From the NCBI RefSeq assembly GCF_004342025.1, contig NZ_SLWN01000020.1, forward strand, positions 62,001-126,000: DNA of 64,000 bases, given 5' to 3'. Under the pieces are notes generated by a model. It did not search any database and was not told the origin of the DNA. It was given only the letters and a program-made list of their open reading frames with translations. The position numbers were made by a program, and so were the translations under genes. The stretch is from Kribbella steppae (GTDB lineage: Bacteria; Actinomycetota; Actinomycetes; Propionibacteriales; Kribbellaceae). This document shows positions 40,323 through 49,323 of the stretch, piece by piece (position 1 is the stretch's first letter; each line of letters begins with the position of its first letter).

Positions 40323-42229
40323 TGGGCAGGACACCGAAGGACTCGATCACCATCGCCGACGTCGCGCGGGCGGCGGAGGTGTCGCGGGCGACCGTGTCGC
40401 GGGTGATGAACGGGCGTCTCACGGTCGCGCCGAATATCGCCGAACGCGTCCGGGCCGCCGCCGACCGGCTGAACTACCGGCCCAGCGATCTGGCCCGCAA
40501 CCTGTCCCTCGGCCGCACGAACATGGTCGCGCTGGTGGTCCCGGATCTCGGCAACCCGTTGTTCCAGCAGATCATGCGTGGGATCACGAACGCCTCGGCC
40601 GCGCCCGGCTACCGCGTCCTGGTCGCCGAGACCGACGAGGACCCGATGGCCGAGGCGGATATCGCGGTGGAGGCCCGGAGCCGGTGCGACGCGCTCATCA
40701 TGGTGTCGCCGCGGCTGGCCGAGGACAGCCTGCTCGAGCTGCTACCGGAGGTGAAGCCGGTCATCCTGGTCAATCGCCAGGGGCCGTCCGATGTCGCCAC
40801 GGTGGGGGTCGATTTCGGCAAGGCGGTGCGGATCGTGGTCGACCATCTCGTCGGTCTCGGTCATCGGCGCCTCGCCTATCTGGCCGGTCCGGTGGGGAGC
40901 GCGTCGAACACGGACCGCCTGCGGTCGCTGGAGATCGCCGAGCGAGAGATCCCTGAGTTGGAGATCGCTCGGCTGGAGTGCGGTTCGTCGATCGAGGACG
41001 GGTACGCCGCGGTCGAGCGGGTGCTGGAGTCCCATGTCACGGCCGTTGTCGCGTTCAACGATCTGGTCGCCTTCGGTCTGCTGGCCAGGCTCAACGAGGT
41101 CGGCGTCGCCGTACCGGCTGATCTGTCGGTGGCCGGGATGGACGACATCGGGTTGTCGCGGTTCGCCGTACCGTCGCTGACGACTGTGCGAGTTCCGCAG
41201 CAGGGGTTGGGGGAGTTGGCCTGGCAGGTCTTGTACGCGCAGATCGCGGGCTCGGAGGGCGAGGTGGCCGGGGTACCGGATCTGCGGTTGGCGTTGCGCG
41301 CGAGCACTGGGCCGGTCCCGCAGGCGACCCGGTTGCAAGGGGATGCGCCGCGCGGGCGGTTGGGGCCGATTCGGTGGCAGCAGCAGGGGGACATCTTCGT
41401 TCTGGGTTCCTCGTCGGGGTTGCTGGCGCATTACGAGTTCGGGCGCCGGATGCCGCAGGTGCATTCGCCGCGGCCCTATCTGCATCCGGTTCGGACCCTC
41501 GGCGGTAATCCGTTGACCGAGGTGAGCCCGGTCGACCACCGGCATCACTACGGCGTCTCGCTGGCTGTTGCCGGAGTCAACGGAACGTCGCACTGGGGTG
41601 GTCGCACGTTCCTCCCCGGCCGCGGTCCGACATTGCTGACGAACCACGGCCAGCAGCGCAGCCGCGGCGTCACCGTCGAGGACGGCCCGGGCAACTCGCT
41701 GACCGACGACATCACCTGGTACGACGAACAAGGCCGACCGCAACTGGTGGAACGCCGACGCCTGAGCGGCTCGCTGTCCGAAGGCGGCTGGCGCCTCGAC
41801 TGGAACAGCGTCCTCACCGGTCGCTACGGCCCGATCCGCATCGACAGCCCGGCGACCGCAGGGCGTCCCGGCGCCGGGTACGGGGGCATCTTCTGGCGAC
41901 TGCCCTCGGCCGAAACCACTGTGGTGCTGAGCGAAGCCGGCGAAGGTGTCGACGCCGCCTACGGCTCCCTCAGCCCCTGGCTGGCCTTCGTCCAACAACG
42001 CGGCGACACCGTCACCACCTTGCTACTCGTGCAATCCGAGGGCGTCCGTCCCTGGTTCCTCCGCTCCACCGACTACGTAGGCGCCGGCCCAGCCCTAGCC
42101 TGGCAAAGCGCCTTGGCCCTACAGCCCGACCAAGACCTCTCGCTCTCCCTCACAGCCCTGCTGCTGGACCGCTCCATCGATTTGCCCGAAGGTGCCGAGC
42201 TGGCTGCTCGCCTGGCGGACCCGTTGTAA
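40322..42229 (+). CDS. LacI-family regulator fused to a PmoA-like (DUF6807) domain
   Basis: This 635-residue fusion has a LacI helix-turn-helix (ITIADVARAAEVSRATVSRVMNG), hinge and sugar-binding domain (to about residue 335, VAGMDDIGLSRF). After a linker, a C-terminal domain of about 270 residues contains SPVDHRHHYGVSLAVAGVNGTSHWGG and GYGGIFWRL, the pattern of PmoA/DUF6807 proteins. Those proteins usually stand alone in sugar-utilisation clusters. The fused domain may be an enzyme-like second sugar sensor. It is co-translated with the GH43 gene and almost certainly binds the two AGAAACCGGTTTCT sites. Confidence 0.87.
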   Translation: MGRTPKDSITIADVARAAEVSRATVSRVMNGRLTVAPNIAERVRAAADRLNYRPSDLARNLSLGRTNMVALVVPDLGNPLFQQIMRGITNASAAPGYRVLVAETDEDPMAEADIAVEARSRCDALIMVSPRLAEDSLLELLPEVKPVILVNRQGPSDVATVGVDFGKAVRIVVDHLVGLGHRRLAYLAGPVGSASNTDRLRSLEIAEREIPELEIARLECGSSIEDGYAAVERVLESHVTAVVAFNDLVAFGLLARLNEVGVAVPADLSVAGMDDIGLSRFAVPSLTTVRVPQQGLGELAWQVLYAQIAGSEGEVAGVPDLRLALRASTGPVPQATRLQGDAPRGRLGPIRWQQQGDIFVLGSSSGLLAHYEFGRRMPQVHSPRPYLHPVRTLGGNPLTEVSPVDHRHHYGVSLAVAGVNGTSHWGGRTFLPGRGPTLLTNHGQQRSRGVTVEDGPGNSLTDDITWYDEQGRPQLVERRRLSGSLSEGGWRLDWNSVLTGRYGPIRIDSPATAGRPGAGYGGIFWRLPSAETTVVLSEAGEGVDAAYGSLSPWLAFVQQRGDTVTTLLLVQSEGVRPWFLRSTDYVGAGPALAWQSALALQPDQDLSLSLTALLLDRSIDLPEGAELAARLADPL

Positions 42230-42296
42230 CCCGGAGCTCGTCGTCCTACGGTGAGTGGAATCGCTCTGGGGGAGCATGAGCGAAGGGGGATTCATC

Positions 42297-42851
42297 GTGT
42301 TACGTCGTCTTCTGGTGCCGATCATCGTGGTCGTCGGCCTGTTCACACCCACAGTGGCCCAGGCTGCTCCGCCGTACGAACACATGCACTATTCCGGTAC
42401 CGACTCGTTCACCGATACCCTGTGTGGCCTCGCGATCACCGGCACCGTCGAGTTCAGTGGCGTGACGACGGTCCGCACCGTGAAGGGCTCGGACGGGCAA
42501 GCGTTCCTTGCGCACAACAACTACGAGACCGTCGAGACGATCACGTATGCCGCCACCGGCAACAAGATCGTCTTCACCGCCAACGGCGTCTTCCACGAAC
42601 AGCGCGCCAGCCACGTCTCTGGAACCGTCTGGTCCTTCGACTTCCTGGACGCCGGTACGTTCACGATCACCGACCTGGACGGCAACCGCCTCCTCCGCGA
42701 CCGTGGCGTGATCAAGATCCGTCAGCTCTTCGACACCCTCGGTGACAGTCAACCCGGCGGCATCCTGATCTCTGAAGAACTGCTGGCGCTCCACGGCCCG
42801 CACGCCGACGAATCCACCTTCTGCAACGTCGTTCTGGACCAGCTGACATAG
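42297..42851 (+). CDS. Secreted protein of unknown function
   Basis: This 184-residue protein has a clear signal peptide (LRRLLVPIIVVVGLFTPTVAQA, cut before APPYE). The mature part is rich in beta-strand-forming residues, contains two cysteines (CGLAITGT near the start, CNVVLDQ at the end) that could pair, and has no family I recognise. The GTG at 42297 has an excellent ribosome site (AAGGGGGA) six bases upstream; the ATG at 42276 has none. Convergent with thiG, three bases apart. Confidence 0.75.
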   Translation: MLRRLLVPIIVVVGLFTPTVAQAAPPYEHMHYSGTDSFTDTLCGLAITGTVEFSGVTTVRTVKGSDGQAFLAHNNYETVETITYAATGNKIVFTANGVFHEQRASHVSGTVWSFDFLDAGTFTITDLDGNRLLRDRGVIKIRQLFDTLGDSQPGGILISEELLALHGPHADESTFCNVVLDQLT

Positions 42852-42854
42852 CTC

Positions 42855-43628
42855 TCAGAAGGTAGGTAGGCCGGTCACCGGGGAGGAGGCGAGGGCTGAG
42901 TGCCAGCGGCGGGGGACTCGGCCGGCCAGGCGGGCGGCTCGGCCGGCGTTGACTGCGTCGCGCATTGCGGCTGCCATCAGGGCGGGCTTTTCGGCTCGGG
43001 TGACCGGGGTGGCGAGCATGACGGCGGCGCAGCCGAGCTCCATGGCCAGCGCTGCGTCACTCGCCGTACCGATGCCGGCGTCGACGATCACCGGGACGTT
43101 CGCCGCCTCGGCGATGAGAGCGAGGTTGTGCGGATTGCGGATGCCGAGGGCGGACCCGATCGGGGCTGCCAACGGCATCACCGCGGCGCACCCGGCCTGC
43201 TCCAGCCGACGCGCCAGGATCGGATCATCGTTGGTGTAAGGCAGCACGGTGAAACCGTCCGCCACCAACGCGTCCACGGCATCCAGCAACTCGACAGGAT
43301 CCGGCATCAGCAGGTGGTCGTCGGCGACGACCTCGACCTTGATCAGGTCCGTCTCCAACGCCTCCCGGGCGAGCTTCGCGGTGAGCACAGCCTCCGCCGC
43401 GGTGTGGCAACCGGCCGTGTTGGGCAACACCTCGATGCCGTGCTGCTTGAGTACGTCGAGGATCGAGCCCTCGTGGCCGGTGCCTAGCCGGCGCATCGCG
43501 ACCGTGGTCAGTTGGGTGCCAGAGGCAACCAACGCCTCTTCCATCACCTCGAGGTTCGCGGCACCGCCGGTGCCCATGATCAGCCGGGACGTGTAGGTGC
43601 GGCCGCCGAGCTCCAGTGGATCGTCCAT
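42855..43628 (-). CDS. thiG: Thiazole synthase ThiG
   Basis: ThiG forms the thiazole phosphate of thiamine from DXP, dehydroglycine and ThiS-thiocarboxylate. The protein has 257 residues; the Schiff-base lysine is K97 (DLIKVEVV), and the phosphate-binding blocks VIVDAGIGTASDAALAMELGC and LATPVTRAEKP are clear. It directly follows thiS (one-base gap) under the TPP riboswitch. Confidence 0.96.
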   Translation of the reverse strand: MDDPLELGGRTYTSRLIMGTGGAANLEVMEEALVASGTQLTTVAMRRLGTGHEGSILDVLKQHGIEVLPNTAGCHTAAEAVLTAKLAREALETDLIKVEVVADDHLLMPDPVELLDAVDALVADGFTVLPYTNDDPILARRLEQAGCAAVMPLAAPIGSALGIRNPHNLALIAEAANVPVIVDAGIGTASDAALAMELGCAAVMLATPVTRAEKPALMAAAMRDAVNAGRAARLAGRVPRRWHSALASSPVTGLPTF

Positions 43629-43629
43629 C

Positions 43630-43836
43630 TCAACCACCCTGGACCGCACTGACGATCTCGACCCGATCGCCGTCCGTGAGCGTGGTGCCGGCCCACTCGT
43701 CCCGGGTCAGCACGGTCTGGTTGAGCGCGACCGCGATCCCGGTCTGTCGGTCCGAGTACTCCCGGACCAGATCGGCCACGGATCGGTTCGGCGGAACGCT
43801 CGTCGCCGTGCCGTTGACCCATACCTCGTACGCCAT
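43630..43836 (-). CDS. thiS: Sulfur-carrier protein ThiS
   Basis: This 68-residue ubiquitin-like protein ends in Gly-Gly, the site of thiocarboxylation. Family blocks are NGTATSVPPNRSVADLV, GIAVALNQTVL and LTDGDRVEIVSAVQGG. It is the first gene of the thiSG operon. Its ATG at 43836 follows the TPP aptamer after seven bases, with the ribosome site GGAGGAAG immediately after the aptamer's 3' strand. Confidence 0.95.
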   Translation of the reverse strand: MAYEVWVNGTATSVPPNRSVADLVREYSDRQTGIAVALNQTVLTRDEWAGTTLTDGDRVEIVSAVQGG

Positions 43837-43843
43837 CGCTTCC

Positions 43844-43932
43844 TCCCTACGCCGGAATTACCCGATTCAGGTTCAGCGGTCGGCGACACCTTGGTCAGTC
43901 GCCCTCTCAGCCCACTCCGGTGTGAGCTCCCG
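43844..43932 (-). promoter_or_regulatory. TPP riboswitch (THI element)
   Basis: On the minus strand the conserved TPP-aptamer blocks appear in order: GGGAGCTCACACCGGAGTGG, GCTGAGAGGG, then GACCGCTGAACCTGA, TCGGGTAATTCCGGCGTAGGGA. The aptamer is followed directly by GGAGG and the thiS ATG, so control of translation initiation is likely. Its 5' two thirds lie within the 3' end of the upstream ArsR-type gene (stop at 43875-43873). Confidence 0.95.
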
Positions 43933-44910
43933 CGGCACTTTCGACATTAACAGATCGGTGCCGGTGAGCAGCGCGGCGAGTTCCGTTGGGCGGTACAGCA
44001 CCTGCTTTCCGGTGCGTTGTGGGTCGACGAGGCCCGTACGACGAAGCAGTTGGAGGTGCTGACTCACCGCGGACGGGGTGACCTTCAGTTCCGCGGCGAT
44101 GTCGCTCGTCGTCCGAGGATGCGTGAGCAGCTCCAGGATGCGGGCGCGCGCCGTACCGACGAGCCGGCCGAGATCTCGCCGCGACGGTGGCTCGGCGACA
44201 GTCCAGAGGTTTCCCTGACCGCGCGGTGGATAGCCAAGCAGAGGCTCTGCACCGATGTCGAACGGAATGACCGCGTGCGGCCCGAAGAGGGTCGGCTGCA
44301 GGACCAGGCCGCGGCCGTCGATCCGCTCGGTGCGGCTGGGGTTGCTGACCCGGTCGACGCGGAGCAGGCCGTCCTGATAGCTGATCGCAGGCCCGAGTTC
44401 GTTGAGCATCACGCCGGTGCCGTGCTGGGTGATCGCATGACCGCGGAAACTGATGTCAGCGGACAGGACCGTGCGCATCCGCGGCCAGTACGGCGCCATC
44501 ACCGTCTGCCAGTACTCGCGCAGCGCGTCGACCACTCTGGAGACGCCATCGGAGCCGGCAAGCTCGCCCGGCAGCTCCCGGTTCACCGCGACAAGCTGCC
44601 GATCGAAGGTGGTCCGGTCCACCGCCGCGATGATCTCGAGCTCGTCCTGGAACTGGGTCAGCGGCGAGGTGGGACGCGGGGTGAGGAAATCCGGGCTGCC
44701 CATCGTGTCGTTGACCAGCAGGCTCAGCAGGCTCCAGTCCAGCCCGGCGAGCTGTGGCTGCACGGCGCGGACCCACGGCAGTTGGAGCGGGAAGCGGCCG
44801 GGGTCCCGCAGCGCTCGCAGTGAAAGCACGGTTTCGGCTGCCGGCGAGATCGCGAACCGGACGTCCTCCAGATCTCGCGACGTCAGCTCATAGGTGAGCA
44901 CAACCGTCAC
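43873..44910 (-). CDS. ArsR-type winged-helix regulator with N-terminal DUF5937-like domain
   Basis: This 345-residue protein has a long N-terminal domain of unknown ligand (LTYELTSRDLEDVRFAISPAAETVLSLRAL start) and a C-terminal ArsR helix-turn-helix (ARILELLTHPRTTSDIAAELKVTPSAVSQHLQLLRRTGLV, wing GKQVLYRPT). The arrangement is common in actinobacterial transport regulators. It is divergent from an MFS transporter gene it probably controls. Its last 20 codons are also the 5' part of the TPP aptamer. Confidence 0.88.
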   Translation of the reverse strand: MTVVLTYELTSRDLEDVRFAISPAAETVLSLRALRDPGRFPLQLPWVRAVQPQLAGLDWSLLSLLVNDTMGSPDFLTPRPTSPLTQFQDELEIIAAVDRTTFDRQLVAVNRELPGELAGSDGVSRVVDALREYWQTVMAPYWPRMRTVLSADISFRGHAITQHGTGVMLNELGPAISYQDGLLRVDRVSNPSRTERIDGRGLVLQPTLFGPHAVIPFDIGAEPLLGYPPRGQGNLWTVAEPPSRRDLGRLVGTARARILELLTHPRTTSDIAAELKVTPSAVSQHLQLLRRTGLVDPQRTGKQVLYRPTELAALLTGTDLLMSKVPRELTPEWAERATDQGVADR

Positions 44911-44937
44911 CTCCGTCGATGTAGCCAGATCCTAAAT

Positions 44938-44958
44938 CGTTCCCGGGCGGACGGAACG
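44938..44958. promoter_or_regulatory. Operator candidate between the ArsR-type gene and MFS gene
   Basis: CGTTCC-CGGGCGGAC-GGAACG is a perfect six-base dyad in the 67-base divergent gap. It is a plausible site for the ArsR-type regulator acting on the MFS-reductase operon. Confidence 0.4.
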
Positions 44959-44977
44959 CCGGGGGACAGTCGGGGCC

Positions 44978-46174
44978 ATGCTCACCGAGGCTCTTCCCGA
45001 CGCGCGACCACGGACGGCTCTGCTCGGCGTACTCGCTGTGTGCTCCGCCGTCGGTGTCGGCATGGTCTACTTCCCGCAGGCGCTGCTGCCGTACGTGGCC
45101 GCGTCGCTGCAGGTATCGCCTGCGGATGCGGCGCTGGTCGTGACCGCGCCGCAAGCCGGGTACGCCACCGGCATCCTGACCGTCGTACCACTTGGTGACA
45201 CCGGGGCGCAGCGCCGGCTGCTCACCATCCTCTTCAGCAGCGTCACGATCTGCGCCTTGACCGCGGCCGTGGCGCCGTCGCTGCCGGTGCTCGTGCTGGC
45301 CTCGTTCCTGATGGGCTGCGCGACCGTGGCATCCCCGGTGATCGGACCGTACGTCGCGGGCATGACCGGATCCCGACGGCTGGGCAGCATGAACAGCATC
45401 CTGCTCAGCGTCGGCATCCCCGGGATGATCGCATCGCGCGCAGTGGCCGGGTATCTGGGTCAGGAGTACTCCTGGCGGTACGCGTACTTCGGAGCAGCCG
45501 TGCTGGCGGCGTTGTGTGCTGTGGTCGCGTGGACGCGGCTGCCGACGCCGGTGAGCGTCGAGCCGGTGGACTTTCCGCGGTACTTGCGGCGACCGCTCGA
45601 TCAGTTGCGGCTGCGGCCCGGTCTGCGTCGATCGGCGTTCTACCAGGCCTGCTCGTTCGCGGGGTTCACCGGGACGTGGGCAACGTTGGTCCTGGTCCTG
45701 CGGGACGAGTTCGGGCTCGGTGCCGGTGCACTCGGCTGGGTGAGCCTGGTGGCGATCGCCACGATGGCCGTCGTACCGCTGATCGGTCGGTTGGTCGATC
45801 GGCGGAGCCCGGATGTGGTGACGTCCTGGATCCTGGCCGGCACCTGCGTTGCCGCCGTACTCATGCTGGGTGCTCTTCTTGGCGGGCCGGTCGGGCTCGT
45901 CCTCCTGGTGGCCGGGGTGCTGGTGCTCGACGTGTCGATGCAGTCGGGCATGGTTGCCAACGTCACCAGGATGTACCGGCTCGCGCCACGTTCGCGGAGT
46001 GCGATGAACACTGCGTACATGGTGTGTGCGTACGGTGCCGGCAGTCTCGGGTCGTGGGCTGCCGTACGGCTCTACCAGGCGTTGGGATGGTGGGCTGTCC
46101 CGCTGTTCGTGGCCACACTCGCAGGTGCGGCCGCAATGGTCCACACTCGTCGTACAAAGGAGAACGAGCAGTGA
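44978..46174 (+). CDS. MFS transporter
   Basis: This 398-residue protein has 12 predicted membrane helices in two halves. The MFS loop motif between helices 2 and 3 is reduced (VVPLGDTGAQRRLLT), as in the DHA/drug-proton antiporter types of actinobacteria. It is probably an exporter; the substrate is unknown. Its stop overlaps the start of the aldo/keto reductase gene (GTGA). Confidence 0.88.
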   Translation: MLTEALPDARPRTALLGVLAVCSAVGVGMVYFPQALLPYVAASLQVSPADAALVVTAPQAGYATGILTVVPLGDTGAQRRLLTILFSSVTICALTAAVAPSLPVLVLASFLMGCATVASPVIGPYVAGMTGSRRLGSMNSILLSVGIPGMIASRAVAGYLGQEYSWRYAYFGAAVLAALCAVVAWTRLPTPVSVEPVDFPRYLRRPLDQLRLRPGLRRSAFYQACSFAGFTGTWATLVLVLRDEFGLGAGALGWVSLVAIATMAVVPLIGRLVDRRSPDVVTSWILAGTCVAAVLMLGALLGGPVGLVLLVAGVLVLDVSMQSGMVANVTRMYRLAPRSRSAMNTAYMVCAYGAGSLGSWAAVRLYQALGWWAVPLFVATLAGAAAMVHTRRTKENEQ

Positions 46175-47091
46175 GAATCCCTGAACTCGGCTTCGGCGGC
46201 GGGCCGCTAGGCGGTCTGTTCGAGCCGCTGGACGATGCCACCGCGGCCGCTGCCCTGGCGGCCGCCTGGGACGGCGGGATCCGGTACTACGACACGGCGC
46301 CGCACTACGGGATCGGTCATTCCGAGCGACGAATGGGCGAGTTCCTGCGGACCAAGCCGCGGGACGAGTTCATCTTGTCGACGAAGGTCGGCCGGCTGTT
46401 GGTTCCCCAGGATCCGCAGGGCCGCAGCGACGAGGACTTCCAGGTGCCGGCCACGCACCGCCGGGTGTGGGACTTCTCCCGCGACGGCGTACGCCGCAGT
46501 GTCGAGGATTCCCTGGAGCGGATGGGTCTGGACCGGATCGACATCCTCTATCTGCACGACGCCGAGCGACGCTTCGACGACGCGCTACGCCTCGGCTACC
46601 CGGCCCTGGCCGAACTCCGTGCCGAGGGCGTGGTCGAAGCGATCGGCGCCGGCATGTACGACGTCGACCAGTTGACCACCCTGGTCCGCGAAACCGACGT
46701 CGATGTGGTCATGCTCGCCGGCGGTTACACCGTCCTCCAGCAGCCTGCCCTGGCCACGTTCCTGCCGGCGTGCGTGGAGCGCGACGTCTCAGTGGTTGCC
46801 GCCGGTGTCTTCAACTCTGGCATCCTTGCGACCTCTCGCCCTGATCCGGACGCCAAGTTCGACTACCAGACCGCGACACCCGACGTGCTGCAGCGGGCGC
46901 ATCGCATCGCTGACATCTGCGAGTCGCATGGCGTGACGGTGCCCGAGGCTGCCATCGCTTTCCCGCTCCGCCACCCGGCGGTCACCTCCGTCGTCCTGGG
47001 GATGCGGACGCCTGCGGAGGTCCACCAGAACCTCGCCGCTTACCGCGCGGAGATCCCCGAGGAGCTCTGGTCGGACCTCACAAGGGATTGA
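46171..47091 (+). CDS. Aldo/keto reductase (L-fucose dehydrogenase-like)
   Basis: This 306-residue reductase starts RIPELGFGGGPLGGLF, the pattern of the D-threo-aldose / L-fucose dehydrogenase group. Tetrad residues are D41 (YYDTAPHYG), Y46, K72 (STKVGRLL) and the His of ILYLHD. The GTG at 46171 has AAAGGAGAACG upstream and overlaps the MFS stop. It differs from the MerR-controlled aldo/keto reductase at 3368, with which it shares only the fold. Confidence 0.9.
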   Translation: MRIPELGFGGGPLGGLFEPLDDATAAAALAAAWDGGIRYYDTAPHYGIGHSERRMGEFLRTKPRDEFILSTKVGRLLVPQDPQGRSDEDFQVPATHRRVWDFSRDGVRRSVEDSLERMGLDRIDILYLHDAERRFDDALRLGYPALAELRAEGVVEAIGAGMYDVDQLTTLVRETDVDVVMLAGGYTVLQQPALATFLPACVERDVSVVAAGVFNSGILATSRPDPDAKFDYQTATPDVLQRAHRIADICESHGVTVPEAAIAFPLRHPAVTSVVLGMRTPAEVHQNLAAYRAEIPEELWSDLTRD

Positions 47092-47623
47092 ACGAGAGCA
47101 GCAGCGCGAGCATCGGCAGAACACTGACGAGTACGACGATCATCAGGCAACTGCTCCCGGCGGCCGCCGTACCGGCATTGGGTCTGGGCTGGTCGCTCGC
47201 GGACTGGTCGAACATCGCGTCCTCGCGCTGCCGCCGTACCGCTCCGGGCGGGCCCTCCTTCAGCCGCTCCTCGGCCTGCCATCGGCCGTCAGCCGCGGCC
47301 CGGCGGTACCAGACCTCCGCAGTGGCCCAGTCGTCCAGCTTGTCCGAGTACAACCGGCCCAGCGCGAAGGCCGCCCAGGAATCTCCCGCGCTGACGGCCT
47401 GCCGATACCAACGGGCCGCCTCCATGAAGTCCCCGCTGTAGACGAGCCGGTCCTCCATCCGCGCCCGGGTCCGCCCCTCCAGCAGCAACCCCAGCCGCCC
47501 CATGGCCTCCGCAGACCCGGCCGCCGCGGCCTTCCGGTACCACTCCTCGATGGCCGGCAGATCCTCCACCCGCCCGCGGTCCTCCAACTCCCGTCCGGCC
47601 GAGAACATCTCCTCCGCATCCAT
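47078..47623 (-). CDS. Sel1-like repeat protein with C-terminal membrane anchor
   Basis: This 181-residue protein has three Sel1-like repeats (for example AIEEWYRKAAAAGSAEAMGRLGLLLEG, EAARWYRQAVSAGDSWAAFALGRLYSD, TAEVWYRRAAADGRWQAEERL). A linker and a C-terminal hydrophobic helix (MIVVLVSVLPMLALLLSF) follow. This would place the repeats in the cytoplasm as a tail-anchored scaffold. The last 14 bases overlap the convergent aldo/keto reductase gene. Confidence 0.82.
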   Translation of the reverse strand: MDAEEMFSAGRELEDRGRVEDLPAIEEWYRKAAAAGSAEAMGRLGLLLEGRTRARMEDRLVYSGDFMEAARWYRQAVSAGDSWAAFALGRLYSDKLDDWATAEVWYRRAAADGRWQAEERLKEGPPGAVRRQREDAMFDQSASDQPRPNAGTAAAGSSCLMIVVLVSVLPMLALLLSFNPL

Positions 47624-47706
47624 CCCGCAAGTATTCCGCCGCCCCTGGTCACCAAACCCCTGCCGGGTGCGCCTGCCTTGGGTGCGCCGGCAGGGGCCTG
47701 GTGGGT

Positions 47707-48417
47707 TCAGTTGCCGAGGGCTTCGAGGATGGTCGCGGTGACCGCCGAGGGCTCGGAGACGCTGAGGGCGTGGGAGGCGCCGGCGATCTCCTTGCTGCCC
47801 TTGGCGCCGGCCCGCTCGGACAGGAAGCGGTGCAGCTCGACAGGAATGTTGCGGTCGCCGTCGCTGAAGACGAACCAGGACGGCAGCGACTTCCAGGCCG
47901 GGATCTCGGTCGGGAGTCCCTCGGTCAGGGCGGCCTCGGTGGCCGGGCGCTGGGTCGCGGCCATCAGGGCCGCCTCAGCCGCCGGGACGTCCGCCGCGAA
48001 CTGCTGGTGGAACAGGTCCTGCCTGATGGCGAGCTCGTTGCCGCCGGCGACGGGGTAGGCGTTGAGCGCGTCGCCGAGGGTGCTGCCGGGGAACTTGACC
48101 GAGAGCTGGAACGCGTTCTCGCCGTGGTCGGGTGCGAACGCGTCGACGTACACCAGGCCGACCACGTTGCCGTTCTGCGCGGCCGCCTCGGTGATGACCA
48201 TGCCGCCGTACGAGTGCGCGACCAGCAGGACGGGCCGGCCGATCCCCGCGATGACGTCACGGACATAGGCGGCATCGGTGGTGAGGCTGCGCAGCGGGTT
48301 GGCGACGGCGACGACGTCGATCGAGCGCTCCAGTAGTCGTTCGACAACACCGTTCCAACTGCTGGCGTCGGCGAACGCGCCGTGCACGAGGACGACGACA
48401 GGACGTTGGTCATTCAT
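47707..48417 (-). CDS. Alpha/beta hydrolase (esterase/lipase-like)
   Basis: This 236-residue hydrolase has the oxyanion segment VVLVHGAFADASSW, the nucleophile elbow AHSYGGM, an Asp in VFSDGDRNIP and a terminal His in GASHALSVSEP. It belongs to the salicylate esterase-like group common in actinobacteria. The ATG at 48417 is followed by NDQRP. It stands alone, with no obvious partner. Confidence 0.88.
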   Translation of the reverse strand: MNDQRPVVVLVHGAFADASSWNGVVERLLERSIDVVAVANPLRSLTTDAAYVRDVIAGIGRPVLLVAHSYGGMVITEAAAQNGNVVGLVYVDAFAPDHGENAFQLSVKFPGSTLGDALNAYPVAGGNELAIRQDLFHQQFAADVPAAEAALMAATQRPATEAALTEGLPTEIPAWKSLPSWFVFSDGDRNIPVELHRFLSERAGAKGSKEIAGASHALSVSEPSAVTATILEALGN

Positions 48418-48558
48418 GGGGAACTCCTTCGTGAAGTGATGGCACCAGCTCAGACATGGCAGCTTGCGAGTTTGTGACCAGGGCTCGATGTCGCCGCTGT
48501 CACACGACGGCACCCTGACCTGTCTTAGCTATCGACCGCGTGTTTGGAGAGGTGGCGA

Positions 48559-49323
48559 ATGACCGCTGCGGCGATGGTTGCCGAGTTCGACGACGTGGCT
48601 GGGTGGACGGCTGACGCCGTACGACAGCTCGGCGACCGGTACGCGATACCGGCCGCTTGTCGTGGCAGCGCCAGCCCCACGGCGCTGGCCTGGCTGGCCG
48701 AAGCCTGCGAGCTGTCGGCCGGGATGCGCCTGCTCGACGTCGGTGCGGGTGTCGGCGGGCCTGCGGCCTGGGCGGCCGAACGGTTCGGTGTCAGCCCGAT
48801 CCTGCTGGAGCCGATGCCAGCCGCTTGCCGTGCCGCAGCCAGGTTGTTCGGGCTGCCCGTCGTACTGGCTGACGGCCGGAGGATTCCACTCCGTACGGCG
48901 TCGATCGACGTCGCATGGTGTCTCGGAGTGCTCTGCACAGTCGAGGACAAGGCCGGTCTGCTCAGTGAGATCCACCGTGTGCTCGTGCCAGGCGGGTCAC
49001 TTGGACTACTTGTTGTTGTTGCTCAGGGCAAACAGCTGCTCCGGCCGCCGGATGGCAACCACTTCCCGGGTCAGGACGAACTCGACGCCTTGCTCGGCAA
49101 CGTCGGCTTCGACGTGGTGGAACAGATCGATCGGCCCGCCGAGGTGCCGCGATCGTGGTCCCGGCGTGCCGAGGAGGTCGCCGCGATGGTCGAGGCCCGT
49201 CATCGCGCGCACCGCGCCTACGCACTTGCCGCTCGTCAGGGCAGGCGGCTGGCCGGCCTCTTCGACGGCGGACACCTCTCGATGCAACTGATTCATGCGA
49301 CCAGGCAGGGGAGAAGAGGATGA
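48559..49323 (+). CDS. SAM-dependent class I methyltransferase
   Basis: This 254-residue protein has the SAM-binding motif RLLDVGAGVGGPAAW, followed by PILLEPMPAACRAA and the motif-IV region IDVAWCLGVLCTVEDK. Acceptor specificity is not evident; MerR-like or ubiquinone-type methyltransferases share this fold. The ATG at 48559 has GGAGAGG upstream. Its stop overlaps the next start (ATGA), so it opens a coupled operon with the ferritin-like/CDGSH and sigma factor genes. Confidence 0.85.
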   Translation: MTAAAMVAEFDDVAGWTADAVRQLGDRYAIPAACRGSASPTALAWLAEACELSAGMRLLDVGAGVGGPAAWAAERFGVSPILLEPMPAACRAAARLFGLPVVLADGRRIPLRTASIDVAWCLGVLCTVEDKAGLLSEIHRVLVPGGSLGLLVVVAQGKQLLRPPDGNHFPGQDELDALLGNVGFDVVEQIDRPAEVPRSWSRRAEEVAAMVEARHRAHRAYALAARQGRRLAGLFDGGHLSMQLIHATRQGRRG

